Shown in pieces: positions 1 through 10,245 of a stretch of DNA of 64,000 nt. Made by a program: the position numbers and the translations under genes. The notes beneath the pieces were generated by a model that was given only the letters and a program-made list of their open reading frames with translations, ran no database searches and was not told the origin of the DNA. The DNA comes from Symsagittifera roscoffensis (lineage: Eukaryota; Xenacoelomorpha; Acoela; Convolutidae), in the NCBI RefSeq assembly GCF_963678635.1, contig NC_087062.1, forward strand, positions 78,739,200 through 78,803,199, given 5' to 3'. Every line of letters starts with the position of its first letter. Position 1 is the stretch's first letter.

Positions 1-239
1 TGTGGAGTTAAAACCACGACATGTTTTGATGTTTTGCATCTTTTCGTAAAAATCAGGTTTATACGTCAGTTTTGCACCACCATCTGGCTGATTTGTGGAA
101 TGATCAGTATTATTCATTAATTTGAATTGGTCTAGATGTAAAAATCATATAAGTTTGGACTTTTTTTCCAACGATACAATACTCAGCCCCTTCGTTGAAT
201 GATATAGGTAAAAGGCGGTTGTTTTTTTATGATTTTCTA
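1..239. other. AT-rich non-coding stretch
   Basis: No reading frame, RNA gene or repeat boundary that I can support is visible here. It leads directly into the dispersed repeat that begins near 240. Confidence 0.5.
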
Positions 240-1060
240 GCTTCTGTAACATTCGCCCAAATGTACATACCGACAGAAAATGAAGCTAGATTATAAAACG
301 ACTGGCTAACGTCTGAATACAGCTTCACATGCTTTTAACCGTCTTTAACAAAACAAGTATAATGTGTGGCTCTCGTTACATCGGGTCAACGAAGTCGCGA
401 CAACTTGCTATCGGCCAAACCGCTCAAGTCAAACAATTTACACAAAAATAGTGGGCTCATGGCTGGGTCTCAACGTCCCCAGACCACGAGGTCACTCCTA
501 AAAACAGGGCTACTACTTAGTTATTATATAACTATTGTTTTTGTTCAGTAGATGAAATATGAAATCAACATTTCCATCGGAGATGAGCCCACCCTTTTCC
601 TCGACTCCTAGCTCCTCATTTTCCGAAAATGATTTTGATGTTAATTTAATTTCAATTCAGGACATTCCAGGAAATCAAATAAACTTTAAATAAAGGTTTA
701 CTGTCATTCACCGGTACCCTTCCGGATTCCTCATTCCGGATGAAGAGATTTCTGTTTCACAACCAGGAAGGGTAGCAAATTCTCCCGTTAGTCTTCCTGG
801 TTCTCGGAACTGCTGTGTAACGATTGTAGCTGCATAACCGTTACAATTTGGAGCGTCTTCTTCAATAATCCCAACTCCGATCATTTTTCTGACTTCGTTG
901 TCCGTCTTCTATCTGTTTCTGGTAAGTGAAAATTGTTGTTCTTGCTTTCGCACTTTCAGTACGCCAAAACTGCTTAAAATAAACTTTCTTTTCCATATGC
1001 TTTTTTTGAAGTCATTCTAGTCGAATGGCCCCTTCTTCCTCTCCCCACCCTAGTTTCTTT
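240..1060 (+). repeat. Dispersed repeat, copy A
   Basis: The stretch matches 12045-12990 in the same order and orientation. Shared landmarks are ACGACTGGCTAACGTCT (about 298), CCACGAGGTCACTCCTAAAA (about 483), TTGTTTTTGTTCAGTAGAT (about 536) and a CATTCTGGTCGAATG-like word near 1013. The copies are clearly diverged, with indels. The start also resembles 13085-13196, one arm of the inverted repeat around copy B. No protein similarity is seen; the 61-codon frame at 366-551 runs through repeat sequence and is not conserved in copy B. The class of element is not known to me; a non-autonomous DNA element is possible. Confidence 0.6.
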
Positions 1061-1255
1061 CACTCCCCTTGAATAGGCGGTAGCTGCCGCTTCAGTTTTA
1101 CACAACGACTCTCCTGCTACGTTCCAGTTTTTCAATTTGGACAAAAAACCACATCTGCAAAATTGAGAAAATAAATTTTAAAAATCTATGTTTTTAAAAG
1201 CGGGCTAATTATCTCAAAGTTTTTCAATTTTTTTATGATAAAATAAACTAATTTT
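1061..1255. other. Short non-coding spacer
   Basis: AT-rich sequence between the repeat and the purine-rich coding-like block. Nothing recognisable is seen. Confidence 0.4.
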
Positions 1256-1263
1256 TTGCTGAA

Positions 1264-2695
1264 ATAAGCTATATCGTGGCAGGTGCGGAGAAGCAGCTGG
1301 AGCCCATTGTGTACCGTCTAACTTAAGAGAGAGGGAGAGGGCCATTCCTGACGCCGAGGATAACGAGTTTGGCTTACAAGACGAAATAAACGGCACCCCA
1401 TTGATAAAGCAGGTGTTGGAATTCATGCACAACCAACTTGAGCAAGCCAAGAAGAAGGGATTGACGGTGGGAACATTTGTCTCCTTGGCAGACGACACAA
1501 CCATCAATGGTTTGTGTAAGGATCACGCCACGGGAAACTCGAGATCAAGAAGGGCGTACAAAATCCTGGGGTTCTCGAGCGCGTGCTGGGAGAAGAAGTA
1601 CATGGACAGGATGTTCTCCGCGAAGAAAACCCTTTTCGATACATTCATTCAAGACCTCTTTAGTATGTCAATCAACTTGTTGCTGGCCTTGTATCTGGTT
1701 TTTCCCAGATCCGTATTGAATATGGGCCCAGCCTTTATGTTCAGTATGGGTGTGGAGACCCTTTGGATCGATGGGTACTTGATGCTGACCCTCCTGACGC
1801 ATGGGACTCTGACAGTGTTCCATCGTCTGATGAAGTATGTGGATCCAAAGTCTATTGTTAGAGCTCACCCAAGTCATGAGACCTACTCCTACAAATGTGC
1901 GGCGGGATTGAAAACGCTCCTGGTGGAATAACACTTGATGCAAAATCGGCACTTTACGGCGGAAAAGGCAAGCCACGGAGGTGAATGGGGATATACATCT
2001 ACTATGCTTGGGGATCCGATCGGATTCCCTAGGAGTGACAAGAGGACTAGGAGAAATGATGACTTGCGTCTATGGACCGATAGTGACCTACGTTTTCCCC
2101 AATCCCTTGATAAGAGCGTATCGACAGTCAGTAGTACATGTTAGTTTGGTCAGCATCCTAGATTGACGGCACCGAACTGGTACAAGCAAGGACACTTGAG
2201 AACTCAAATGAGCGAAACAGTTTTGTTTGGGAAAGTCAAGGATCCTGAGTTGATGATGCTAAATTTCAGAGGTAAGTTGCAATGCACGATGGGTGGAAAA
2301 CAAGAGATTTCGATCGAAGCATACCCAAAGTTTTGGAATTTGAACCCCTTGACCCTTGAAGAAACAGGCCAGAGAAGTCGTGAGGATATCAGCTTGGACG
2401 GAAGCCTTCGACCTGATAGGAAAGGAGCTGGAGATGATTCTAGAGAGGGGTGGTTCCGGTCACCCTCTTGGAGTTTCCCAGGGGCAGGCGAATGACCTTG
2501 GGGATGAACCATCTAATGCTGGTACCGTCAATACAAGACCGGGACGTCGTGGAGCGACAACAAAAGGTGTTCGCACAAGGTTGGGATGCTCTGTTCATTG
2601 GGTTTTCAGCAGCTACATACTTTCACTCGAGCGAGATCAAGATAAGTTTGTGGACAGATGAGGGGGTCAATGCCGCCGAGATGCGATGTGCGTGA
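1264..2695 (+). pseudogene. Decayed coding block 1, unrecognised (possible viral nucleoprotein-like)
   Basis: A run of protein-like sequence, broken by frameshifts, covers about 475 codons. The longest open part is 1401-1931, which stays open upstream to about 1290. It reads as a mixed hydrophobic and charged protein with words such as GLTVGTFVSLADDTTINGL and MGVETLWIDGYL. Later parts lie in other frames (about 1981-2166, 2163-2350, 2356-2510, 2495-2695). Composition is less AT-rich than the flanks and the plus strand is purine-rich. No intron consensus explains the frame changes, so they look like decay. The length and a following acidic frame would fit the nucleoprotein-phosphoprotein order of a mononegavirus-like endogenous element, but I see no diagnostic motif. 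A decayed host gene or DNA-transposon gene is equally possible. Confidence 0.35.
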
Positions 2696-2771
2696 GCCGG
2701 CCGTGGTCGAGAAAAAAGACCCCCAATGATCCCGGCCGAGTAATTGTGAAAAAAAACATCTGGGCCTGAAG

Positions 2772-3480
2772 GTGGAATCGAGGGGCAGCCCGAGAAAGCA
2801 ACTGGCACCTTTTAGACTGGAGGAAGTGAAGCTACAAGATGAGGGACGTAGACTCGATGCGCCTGGCGCTCTCTATAAGAAGCCGGACGCACGGAGTATA
2901 AGAAGCCGGACCCAGTCACTCCATCACCTCTGTCGATCGACACTCCTGGAGAAAAAAGGAATCTCCAAGTGGAGAACAGGTTCGAAGATGACTTGAAGCG
3001 AGAACGGTCTGAAGTGACTGAAGGGGAGAAAACGGAGGAGGAAGTTCTCAGTGAACCCGAGGAGGACATAGGCACAGGGGAGACCCCAGCCGAAGAAAAA
3101 GTGCCTGGGAACCAGAGCGCTGGCACCACTCGTGAGTTGCTGCAAGACCTGAGCGGAGAAGAGTGGGCAGATACGGCGACGCCACCTTTGGGATTCCCTC
3201 GGAAGAATCTCAAGTTACGACTTAGGAGTCAGCCAGTAGACATGGGCAGTGAGTTGGTATTCTTGAGTAGTGAGAGCAAGGAGAAAACACCTTTGAGGTA
3301 AATAAAACGATGTTCATGAGTACTCTGGATCAAGAAGGATGGCAGAAGTTCTTGATGGAGATTAATCAGAAAGAGGAACGTAAAGTAGATGTCGAGGATT
3401 TCGGAGAGCCTATATTGTTGGGAATTGGACTGGACAAGGAAGCAAGAGAGGATCTACTCAGCAAGGCGATTCATAATTGA
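2772..3480 (+). pseudogene. Decayed coding block 2: acidic, low-complexity protein
   Basis: The frame at 2969-3301 encodes about 110 residues very rich in Glu, Asp, Ser and Thr (for example EGEKTEEEVLSEPEED), followed by a basic patch. After a stop, coding-like sequence continues to about 3478 with GWQKFLMEINQKEERK and ends in a TGA. The preceding frame at 2772-2996 is rich in Arg and Lys. Short A-runs flank the block (about 2745-2758 and 3531-3538). A disordered acidic protein directly after a nucleoprotein-sized block is what a viral phosphoprotein would look like, but such composition is common and proves nothing. The antisense frame at 2812-3213 is a shadow. Confidence 0.3.
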
Positions 3481-3599
3481 GAAACGAGGCTGAACACTGA
3501 ACCCAGATCCTGTAAAGACAGCTCTACTCTAAAAAAAATGAAAGTAGAAAAAATTAAGGCCAAGTTGAGTATTAAGGATAAACCTAACATTATAGCTAA

Positions 3600-4336
3600 A
3601 AATATTATTATAATTAAGGCTAAAGAGGAGAAAAAAGGTACTTGAGGTAAGAGAACGAGGGAGGCCAGAAGAAGAGGGTCAAGAGCGTGAGGCAGCTTTG
3701 GTGTTGGTTGTGTCTACACAAGGAACGAAGAGTCAAGGTCAAGGAAAAGGAAGGGAGAGATGGAGGAAGGGCGTCCTTCAACGGAGGCGGCGTCGGGAGC
3801 GAACCTGAAAAAGACACCTCAGATGGCTTTGGAAAGATAGAAGACTGCGGATCCCAAAGACAAGTCGACGTCTAGGAAACCGATGGCCGACATGGAAACT
3901 GCATCTGATCCATTGACAGAGGAAGACTTTAAGCCACAAAGGGTGACGATAAAGGCAGGATCCACAAGTGGACAAAAATGGTAGGTGGAAGTTGGCAAGG
4001 AGTTGGTCTCGGGTCAACACCAGGGCGTCGGTTAGCAAATCAGGAATGATCCCTGAAGAAGGGACTCACGAGGAACACGGCTCGCTCCTGGTGGATAGCT
4101 CTGGACACGATGAAGGACCTAGAGGGTTCTCTGAAGAAGCTGGATTGCGTGGTGTCCAGAAAGCGCCAAAAACGGTCCACGCAGGAGAAGGCAGATAAGA
4201 TACGATTCGAGATGAGAAGTTAATTAGGGCGAACGTGGGAAAAATAACAGTTGGAATAATTCGAGAACAAAAAAGAGGGCACCCTCATCCGGCACAGCCT
4301 CTGATGGCGAATCGTTTTAACCAGAACTGAGGACAG
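3600..4336 (+). pseudogene. Purine-rich coding-like remnant
   Basis: The plus strand is dominated by G and A, and short frames change every 100-200 bases (3687-3875, 3968-4198). No motif is recognisable. The stretch connects blocks 2 and 4 and has the same composition, so I treat it as part of the same decayed insertion. Confidence 0.2.
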
Positions 4337-4740
4337 TTGTTGTTTACGTCGTGCTTGGCTGGAGTTGCAATTGAGGATCTGAACTCATGTGACAAGCTGA
4401 AGTTGGGCGACAAAGGCCTGCATGTATACCAAATGATGATGCACTATGTTGCTCGAGATGACTCTGGGTTGAGTCTTGCGAGGAGAAATGACGCCACTTG
4501 TTTTTTGAGATGGATCAAGTCGGTTATACCTGACGCGGTCATCCGAGCTTGCTACCAGAAGGCAACCAAGAAAAGGGCGCTGGAGAACAGGGTATCGAGC
4601 ATCATCCTAAACGTTTACCAGAATGCGGGATTGAGAAAGACGAGGATTCATGGCATTATCTTGAAAATCATGGTAAGATTGACAAAACCGGGATGTTCTC
4701 GAACCAAAAATTAGTAGCCATGACAGGCACCGTGCCATGA
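4337..4740 (+). pseudogene. Decayed coding block 3, unrecognised
   Basis: The frame at 4337-4714 gives 125 residues that look protein-like: balanced composition, Cys and Trp present, amphipathic stretches such as DKLKLGDKGLHVYQMMMHYV and a basic C-terminal half. The codon 1 call relies on a TTG; no ATG with context is visible. The family is not recognised. It belongs to the same composition block as the neighbours on both sides. Confidence 0.3.
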
Positions 4741-5817
4741 TTGAGGCGGAGGATTATTCAAAGACCTCGAAGCGCGGAGAATATAAGTATGTCTTTTATG
4801 TCATGGGAATGTCGTACAATTCTTTATTGAGCACGGAAACGGGGGCTGCCTGCATGAGTTTTGAAGTCACGAACTGCTGAAACTCTGGACTGGCAAGATA
4901 TTTGAAATCTACACGGTGGAAAGGGAAAACCGAGCCTGGGCTTGCTTCTTGAAAATGGACCCGGGACTATCTGTGCATCACGATCAGAGAAAATAATGGA
5001 ATTGTGACTAGGTGGCGAAGACAACGTACTGTTGACAAATTGGGAAGCAGTCTGGAAGCTATTGAGACCTTTTTGCTCCCCGCACCCTCAAGTGAGTTCG
5101 AATGAAGAGATCACGCAACGGATAATGTTGTCACCGGGGAAACATGAAGACCTGGGTAACTTGAATGTGATACGCACGCTGATTTTGCCTCATCGCGAAG
5201 AATCTAATCAAAAAGCGGATAGATCTAGAGACGAACTACCCAGGAAGGTGGAACCAGGCACTTGCCTTCATCTGGCAACCGGAGGTGGAGGACACTCTTG
5301 TGACTGCCGATCTTGTGTGAGAATTCAGTTGTTTCTGAGAAGAGATCTGGCCACGTGGTTTGGTGACTTACAGAGAAAGAGAAAAGCGAGATGCAGATCC
5401 TAGCTGATTGCTACGCGAGTACTACGCTAAACCAGGCAACGGCACCAGAATTTTTCTCGAGGATGAGTTGTCTGGAATCACTACGGATGCTAGAATCCGA
5501 ACACTATCTGGTTACGGCATTGAGTGTGGAGTCCTGGCCGAGGGGGTTGCAATTGATTCAGAAACATATCAAGGGAGAGAAAGTCGGTTTTGGAATCAAA
5601 AATGGTATTACCTGTGAGTCTGCCAATGAATGCCAAAAACCTGGTGAAATCGTTCATGACAAACTTCTGCGGGCGCCATTACCCGTTACACATGTCGATG
5701 GTGAAAGCGACTAGCCAACGGGTGATGGTTGATAAGGCCTTCTCAGGACCCAAGTCTGTACGACTGACAGGAATGTCACGTCACTCACACCAGCTCCTCA
5801 AGAAAATGTAGGGAGCA
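4741..5817 (+). pseudogene. Decayed coding block 4, unrecognised
   Basis: Protein-like segments in changing frames are seen at 5032-5403, 5408-5617 and 5590-5811. The second and third look continuous across a frameshift near 5610 and together give about 130 residues, including GTRIFLEDELSGITTDARI and a Met-rich, Lys/His-rich tail. No family was recognised. I see no splice consensus at the frame changes, so decay is the simplest explanation. Confidence 0.3.
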
Positions 5818-6760
5818 ATGCCAGGACCCAGGGTAGAGGAATTGTGTGATACCTGGAGATAAGAGCTCTCAAGTCTGGAGAAGGATAGTTCTAGTGATTT
5901 TGAGAGTCAGAGCACCAGCTACAAGGTACTCAACAATGCCCCAGCTGTGGAGAAGAACGATTCGATACACTCGAAGGTGATGGAGAACGAACCTTTGCTG
6001 GAGGCTTCTGGAGAACGCAATCTCGGGAGTATCAACTTGACACCTGGAGATTATCCATGTCATTGTGTAGCAGAGACCGTGTGATATCCAGAGAGTTCCA
6101 AGATCTGCTTGATATGGGACGTTGAGGAATTTCGGGCAATAGGAGTACCAGATCATCAACAAAAGGTGACCGCCTTTGTGATGAGCTCGATGCTAGCGCT
6201 GCGATAGATTGAGGGCAATACCGAGATGAAATACCGAGAGTCGAAAAGACCAACCGTGGAAACGATGCATGCAACTAACTACAGCAGGAAGCCTGAGATG
6301 TCTGAGAATGCCTGCAAGATACTAGCTATACCGATGGAATTGAACCACATCTGGAGCCGTATACAATTTTTTCTATGGTTCAGGGCGCCCTTGACGTCTC
6401 GGTTGTATGTTTTGACAAAAAACCACATGAATGAACATCAGAAGGAGTTGCGTCAGTTCTATATTTTTTATATATCAGAATTTTGCATGAAAATTTTTTG
6501 GCTGGAGTGAACAAAAAAAATTTAACGAATGGCATATAAAGCTGGAATCCAAGGTGCAGTTGGGTGAAGATTTTGATTGCTGTTTAGCTGTAGAGTGTCG
6601 ATTATACCTGGCCGTGAACTTTGGGGATGTAGATAAGGTTGAGTCTGCTGCAAACTTCTGTGAATGACCACTGGCACTGTATCTTGAGACACGCTCAACA
6701 TTCTGAAGACTCACTGATCTGACGACGACCTGCAATGAGGATATCGATCTTTAGTAGGGG
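5818..6760 (+). pseudogene. Decayed coding-like tail of the purine-rich block
   Basis: Short frames (6226-6510 and about 6535-6665) give protein-like text, including a Cys-bearing segment EDFDCCLAVECRLYLAV near 6568-6620. After about 6760 composition returns to AT-rich intergenic DNA, which marks the right edge of the block. No function can be assigned. Confidence 0.25.
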
Positions 6761-6769
6761 GAGTATGTG

Positions 6770-7336
6770 CTAGTCCGTCTTATCCTGAAGTTTGACTTTG
6801 ATTTTGGGGGAAGCAGTTATTTTTAAAAAATTTGAAATCGACTGTGTCATGCTCGAATTTTTTGCTGCAACTCAAATAGGAAGTCAAAAAAATCAAAAAA
6901 CAAAAGTCATAATTACAGGAAAAATTGATCAAAAATTGTGCTTCAGTAAAATTGTTATTTGCTTTTGTACGGATATCATCAATTCGAGTAGAGCTGTCTT
7001 GTTCCCGACTGAGAGCATCGCGAATTCTTACGACTGTGCCATCGTTGGAGAACCTGGATTAGGCAAGTAGATGAGTGAAGCTGCCCAATGGCCCAGGACA
7101 ACAAACTTCTTGAGTTAAAATCAGTTAATCAATAAAACTTCTATAGTTGCTTGATTTACATTATTTACTTATTTCTAGAGTCGCTTCACTATGTGAGTAC
7201 CTAATTTAGTTTCTTGTGTGTATTTTCACATAGTTATAATGAGATAAGGTGGGTTTTAGGTTGATCCATCTGAAATGGATCAAAGGCCCACTGTCTTATG
7301 GAAACTGATGGCACACTTGAGTTTCTAACTTTGTTT
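6770..7336. other. AT-rich stretch without recognisable gene
   Basis: Poly-A and poly-T rich sequence. One plus-strand frame at 6792-7070 has no recognisable motif and biased composition. No RNA gene or repeat boundary was found. Confidence 0.35.
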
Positions 7337-7582
7337 TTAGCAGCTTTCGCGTGTTTTAGGTAATAAGAGACCTAGCCATGAGGCGTTCTTATATCTAGAC
7401 TGGGGAATATTTTGGTAAGGGTCTTTAAGTTGTAACACGATTTTTTGGTCCCATGTCTTAAGCGAACCGAATTGACTCCGACAGAGTGAGGTACAAAAAC
7501 CCAAGTGATAGTGTTCCTGACGCTTGAGACAAAGGTTATAGGGCTCCTTTTTCTTAATCTCACTTGTGACAAAAGCGGACAA
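7337..7582 (-). other. Short unrecognised minus-strand reading frame
   Basis: The 81-codon frame contains closely spaced Cys and His (CLKRQEHYHLGFCTSLC). It lies directly downstream, in minus orientation, of the gag scrap at 7575-7850, so it may be part of the same retroelement relic or unrelated chance coding. No family assignment is possible. Confidence 0.2.
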
Positions 7583-7850
7583 CTGTTACATTTCTATCAG
7601 TGCTGTACGTCTATGTATCCAATATTGATTAATCATTTTGTTTATAGGTCCTGGGCCTAATTTTGATAATAAGTTAGCTGTGATAGCGCTTAAGTCTTCC
7701 TCAACTGAGTATTCAGGGTCTGTTCCTGTAGAAACCAGTAGTGTCTTATTTGATGTTATAGATGATTCACCCACAGGTATTTAAATAAAATTTGTGAGTT
7801 GTTTTCTGCTAATTCTTGTTGTTGTAAATAATAAGGTAAATGGTTTTCAT
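7575..7850 (-). pseudogene. gag: Fragment of a Gypsy-class gag (capsid N-terminal part)
   Basis: Read on the minus strand, 7774-7586 encodes a 62-residue piece beginning MGESSITSNKTLLVSTGTDP and containing YSVEEDLSAITANL and WIHRRTALI. These align residue for residue with the gag of Element 2 near 38995-39175. Upstream on the same strand (about 7850-7790) a LPYYLQQQEL stretch matches the gag LPYYLQQHEI stretch near 38886-38915. Only about 275 bases are present, with no LTR or pol beside it. This is a separate, older insertion of the same or a sister family. Confidence 0.75.
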
Positions 7851-8135
7851 TTTTCATTGATATGGGTGGGTAGCTTTGAGTTTTTGTTGGATATTGTGAC
7901 TATGTTATGACTTGTTTGTGCTAAGTTTGATTCACAGGAAAATTAAGTTGTGTTTGTTATGTTCTTGATGAATTGATGTAGGTTTGAAACTATCTCGTTG
8001 AAAAAAATCATCTGGTTGATCTATGTCACTCCACTGGTAATTTCGGTGGTGGGAGCTCTATTGTTGTTGACTTTTTAATTTTTTTTTTCATCTTCTGAAT
8101 AAAATGCTTAGTTTTCATTGAACTGTTTACTGGTT
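7851..8135. other. T-rich non-coding stretch
   Basis: No coding sequence, repeat arm or RNA gene could be supported here. Confidence 0.4.
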
Positions 8136-8137
8136 GG

Positions 8138-8530
8138 TATGTGCCATTCCCCCGGATTGGCACAGTCGAACCTGCCGGTGCACGTCAAAAAGAACGTTAA
8201 AGGCGTTACTACAGGAATTCTGATGACAAGGAGGCTCAGAATGTTCTAGATTTGAATTTTAAAGTTTCGATTTGACTAGAACATTTCTGAGAAAAACAAA
8301 AACGGCCATTTTGACCAGAAAAAAGGCGAAATAACACACAACTGGATGACAAGACAAAAACCAGTCGAAAACAACAGAAGATGAACGAAGCCCCTTGTGT
8401 AGGCATCACGGCGCAATAAGGTGTTTGCTGGATTGAGATCGCGTGAACGGGAGGCCAGTGGGACATTTGGGATAGATCCGAAGCCTCCCGTGCCACGAAC
8501 TCAGAAAGATAACGACGTTATCTCCGGGAG
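8138..8530 (+). repeat. Foldback repeat family, copy 1
   Basis: Begins with GTGCCATTCCCCCGGATTGGCAC, a small inverted word at the terminus, and contains AACGGCCATTTTGACC and a CTCCCGTGCCACGAACTC-like word. The same sequence is present inverted at about 9335-9775 and directly, in shorter form, at 9945-10165. With the inverted copy it frames 8138-9775 as a possible element with terminal inverted repeats of roughly 0.4 kb. No transposase is seen. Confidence 0.6.
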
Positions 8531-8627
8531 AATGAGGAATTAGAGGCCCGGTGCCCAGAGACTACGAGAGACTTTATATATACATTTTAGCTGCTGTAAT
8601 TCCTGAGCATGAGCAGTCAGAGTCGAG

Positions 8628-9228
8628 GAAATTTTCAATCGCCCTCTAATGGGTTTAGTATATTACTGTCACTAAAAACATAATAAACTATAATTTTTTC
8701 TAGCCGTGTTTTTAATAGTAATCACGTGTTTTGGGTATCCAAGACTCAGCTGTGTGGTTATTTTTGCATGTAAACGAAAGCTGATTTGGCTGATGGTCTG
8801 AATATGGTAACTTTATGCTTAGCTCTTAATACACCAGAAAAAGTACTGGCTATTGTTGTTGTTGTTGATGATTTACAGGGAGAATGGTTCAAATATTTCT
8901 GCATCTGTTTCAATCGCAAGCGAGTTGCCACGTGCAGACATTTGTTTCATTGGTCATAAACTTTGGGAGGAACAAAATGCTACTCATTTGAATTAACATT
9001 TGAAGTCGCAAAATATTCAGAAGTCGTAACTGATTTCCAAAGCATGATCCTCTTATACCTGTTATTCATCTGACAACCTTTTTCTGAGACTGGAAAAATT
9101 TCAAGAGACTGGAGTTCTGATCGGGAGGCAGATAAACACGAGATTCCATATAACAGTTATGAAGTTTTTTACCTTCACAGCTACAATCCTTCTGATCTTG
9201 TAAAGTACTCTGTTTGCTTCTAAAATTA
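8628..9228 (-). mobile_element. 5'-truncated LINE copy (3' UTR and end of ORF2)
   Basis: Nearly the same sequence as 10246-10885, from TCAATC-CCCTCTAATGGG onwards, in the same orientation. Compared with that copy it has lost about 35 bp near 9161 (after CATATAACAG). Read on the minus strand its high-coordinate end encodes the last part of a LINE reverse transcriptase. The shared low-coordinate end is the 3' end, and truncation at the other end is the usual result of incomplete LINE reverse transcription. Confidence 0.6.
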
Positions 9229-9334
9229 TCAAATAATACCGGTGTTAATTCAAAGTTCTATGGCATCAGAGTAGCTAAAAAGTTAGTTTACTGCAGTCCT
9301 TCAACATATGACAGTCTCTTGGTGGCCAAGCCTC

Positions 9335-9775
9335 CGCTCCCGTGTTCTTCTCGAGATAACGTTGTTACCTCTCCCAATTCGTGTCACGGGAGGGTTCCGC
9401 GGAATATTCCTTCCCCACTGAAGCCTTCTTTCTCACTGTTTCTCTCTGCTATCAAACTTATCGTGTGTGACTGCCACGATAAGAGGCTTCGTTTTTCTCG
9501 TTTTCTCATGCGACTGTTTTCCACTATATCTGTCGTTGTTCTGTTTTTTCGTTCTTTTTCGTCAAAATGGCCGTCTTTTTGTATTTCTGAGAAATACTTG
9601 CCCGTCAATCTAAATTTTAAAAAACTTAAAGTTCCGGAACATTTCGACCCTCCTTTGCAGCACTTTTTTGTTACTAAGGCCTTTAGTCGTCTTTTCTGTC
9701 CCGCCGGAAGGTTGCGCTGTGCCAATCTGGCAGAATGGCACAAGTGGACAAGCACACAGGGGAGTGACCGGACCT
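9335..9775 (-). repeat. Foldback repeat family, inverted copy 2
   Basis: Reverse complement of 8138-8530: it contains CAAAATGGCCGTCTTTTTG, the TCACGGGAGGGT-like word near 9397 and ends at CTGGCAGAATGGCAC. The 189-codon plus-strand frame at 9214-9783 runs through this repeat and is not supported as a gene. The terminus carries a short self-complementary TGTGCCA...TGGCACA word. Confidence 0.6.
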
Positions 9776-9944
9776 CCCATTAGTACGTTTGTTGTTTTGA
9801 CTAAAACCAAATTAATGAAAAAATATATATATCACCTATTCAATCATTAATTACATCACATAATGAAAACAAAACTCGGTTTCCACAAACAACTCTGCAA
9901 TTAACAGTTAAACCAAAACTTTTTCCTAAAAGTCCACAAATTGT

Positions 9945-10165
9945 GCCATTCTTTGAGACTGGCACAGCGCAACCTTCCGACGCAACACAGAAATAGAAGT
10001 AGAGGCCTTAATGGTTGAAAATAATTGCAAAGGAGGGTCAGAATATTATGGAATTTTAAATTTTCAAGAGTTAATATTTCTGAGATATGCGAAAAACGGC
10101 CATTTTGAGCAAAAAAAGTGACGAAAACCAGTACAACAGCAAAAATACTGAAAGACGGTCGGACG
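9945..10165 (+). repeat. Foldback repeat family, partial copy 3
   Basis: Starts GTGCCATTCTTTGAGACTGGCAC, followed by GCGCAACCTTCCGACG, the counterpart of the inverted GCGCAACCTTCCGG word near 9705-9720, and contains AAAAACGGCCATTTTGAGC. It is closer to copy 2 than to copy 1. With copy 2 it forms an inverted pair with about 170 bp between the arms. Confidence 0.55.
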
Positions 10166-10245
10166 ATAACGATATAAAAACGAAGCCTGAATAAACATTT
10201 GAAATGACACCGGTATTATCTGATATTTTAGAATAAGAGTAGCTA

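Noticed and set aside
2812-3213. 133-codon minus-strand Ser/Phe-rich frame
   Set aside because: Antisense shadow of the acidic plus-strand frame, whose Glu/Lys-rich text is more protein-like.
9214-9783. 189-codon plus-strand frame
   Set aside because: It runs through an inverted copy of the foldback repeat and has no counterpart frame in the other copies.
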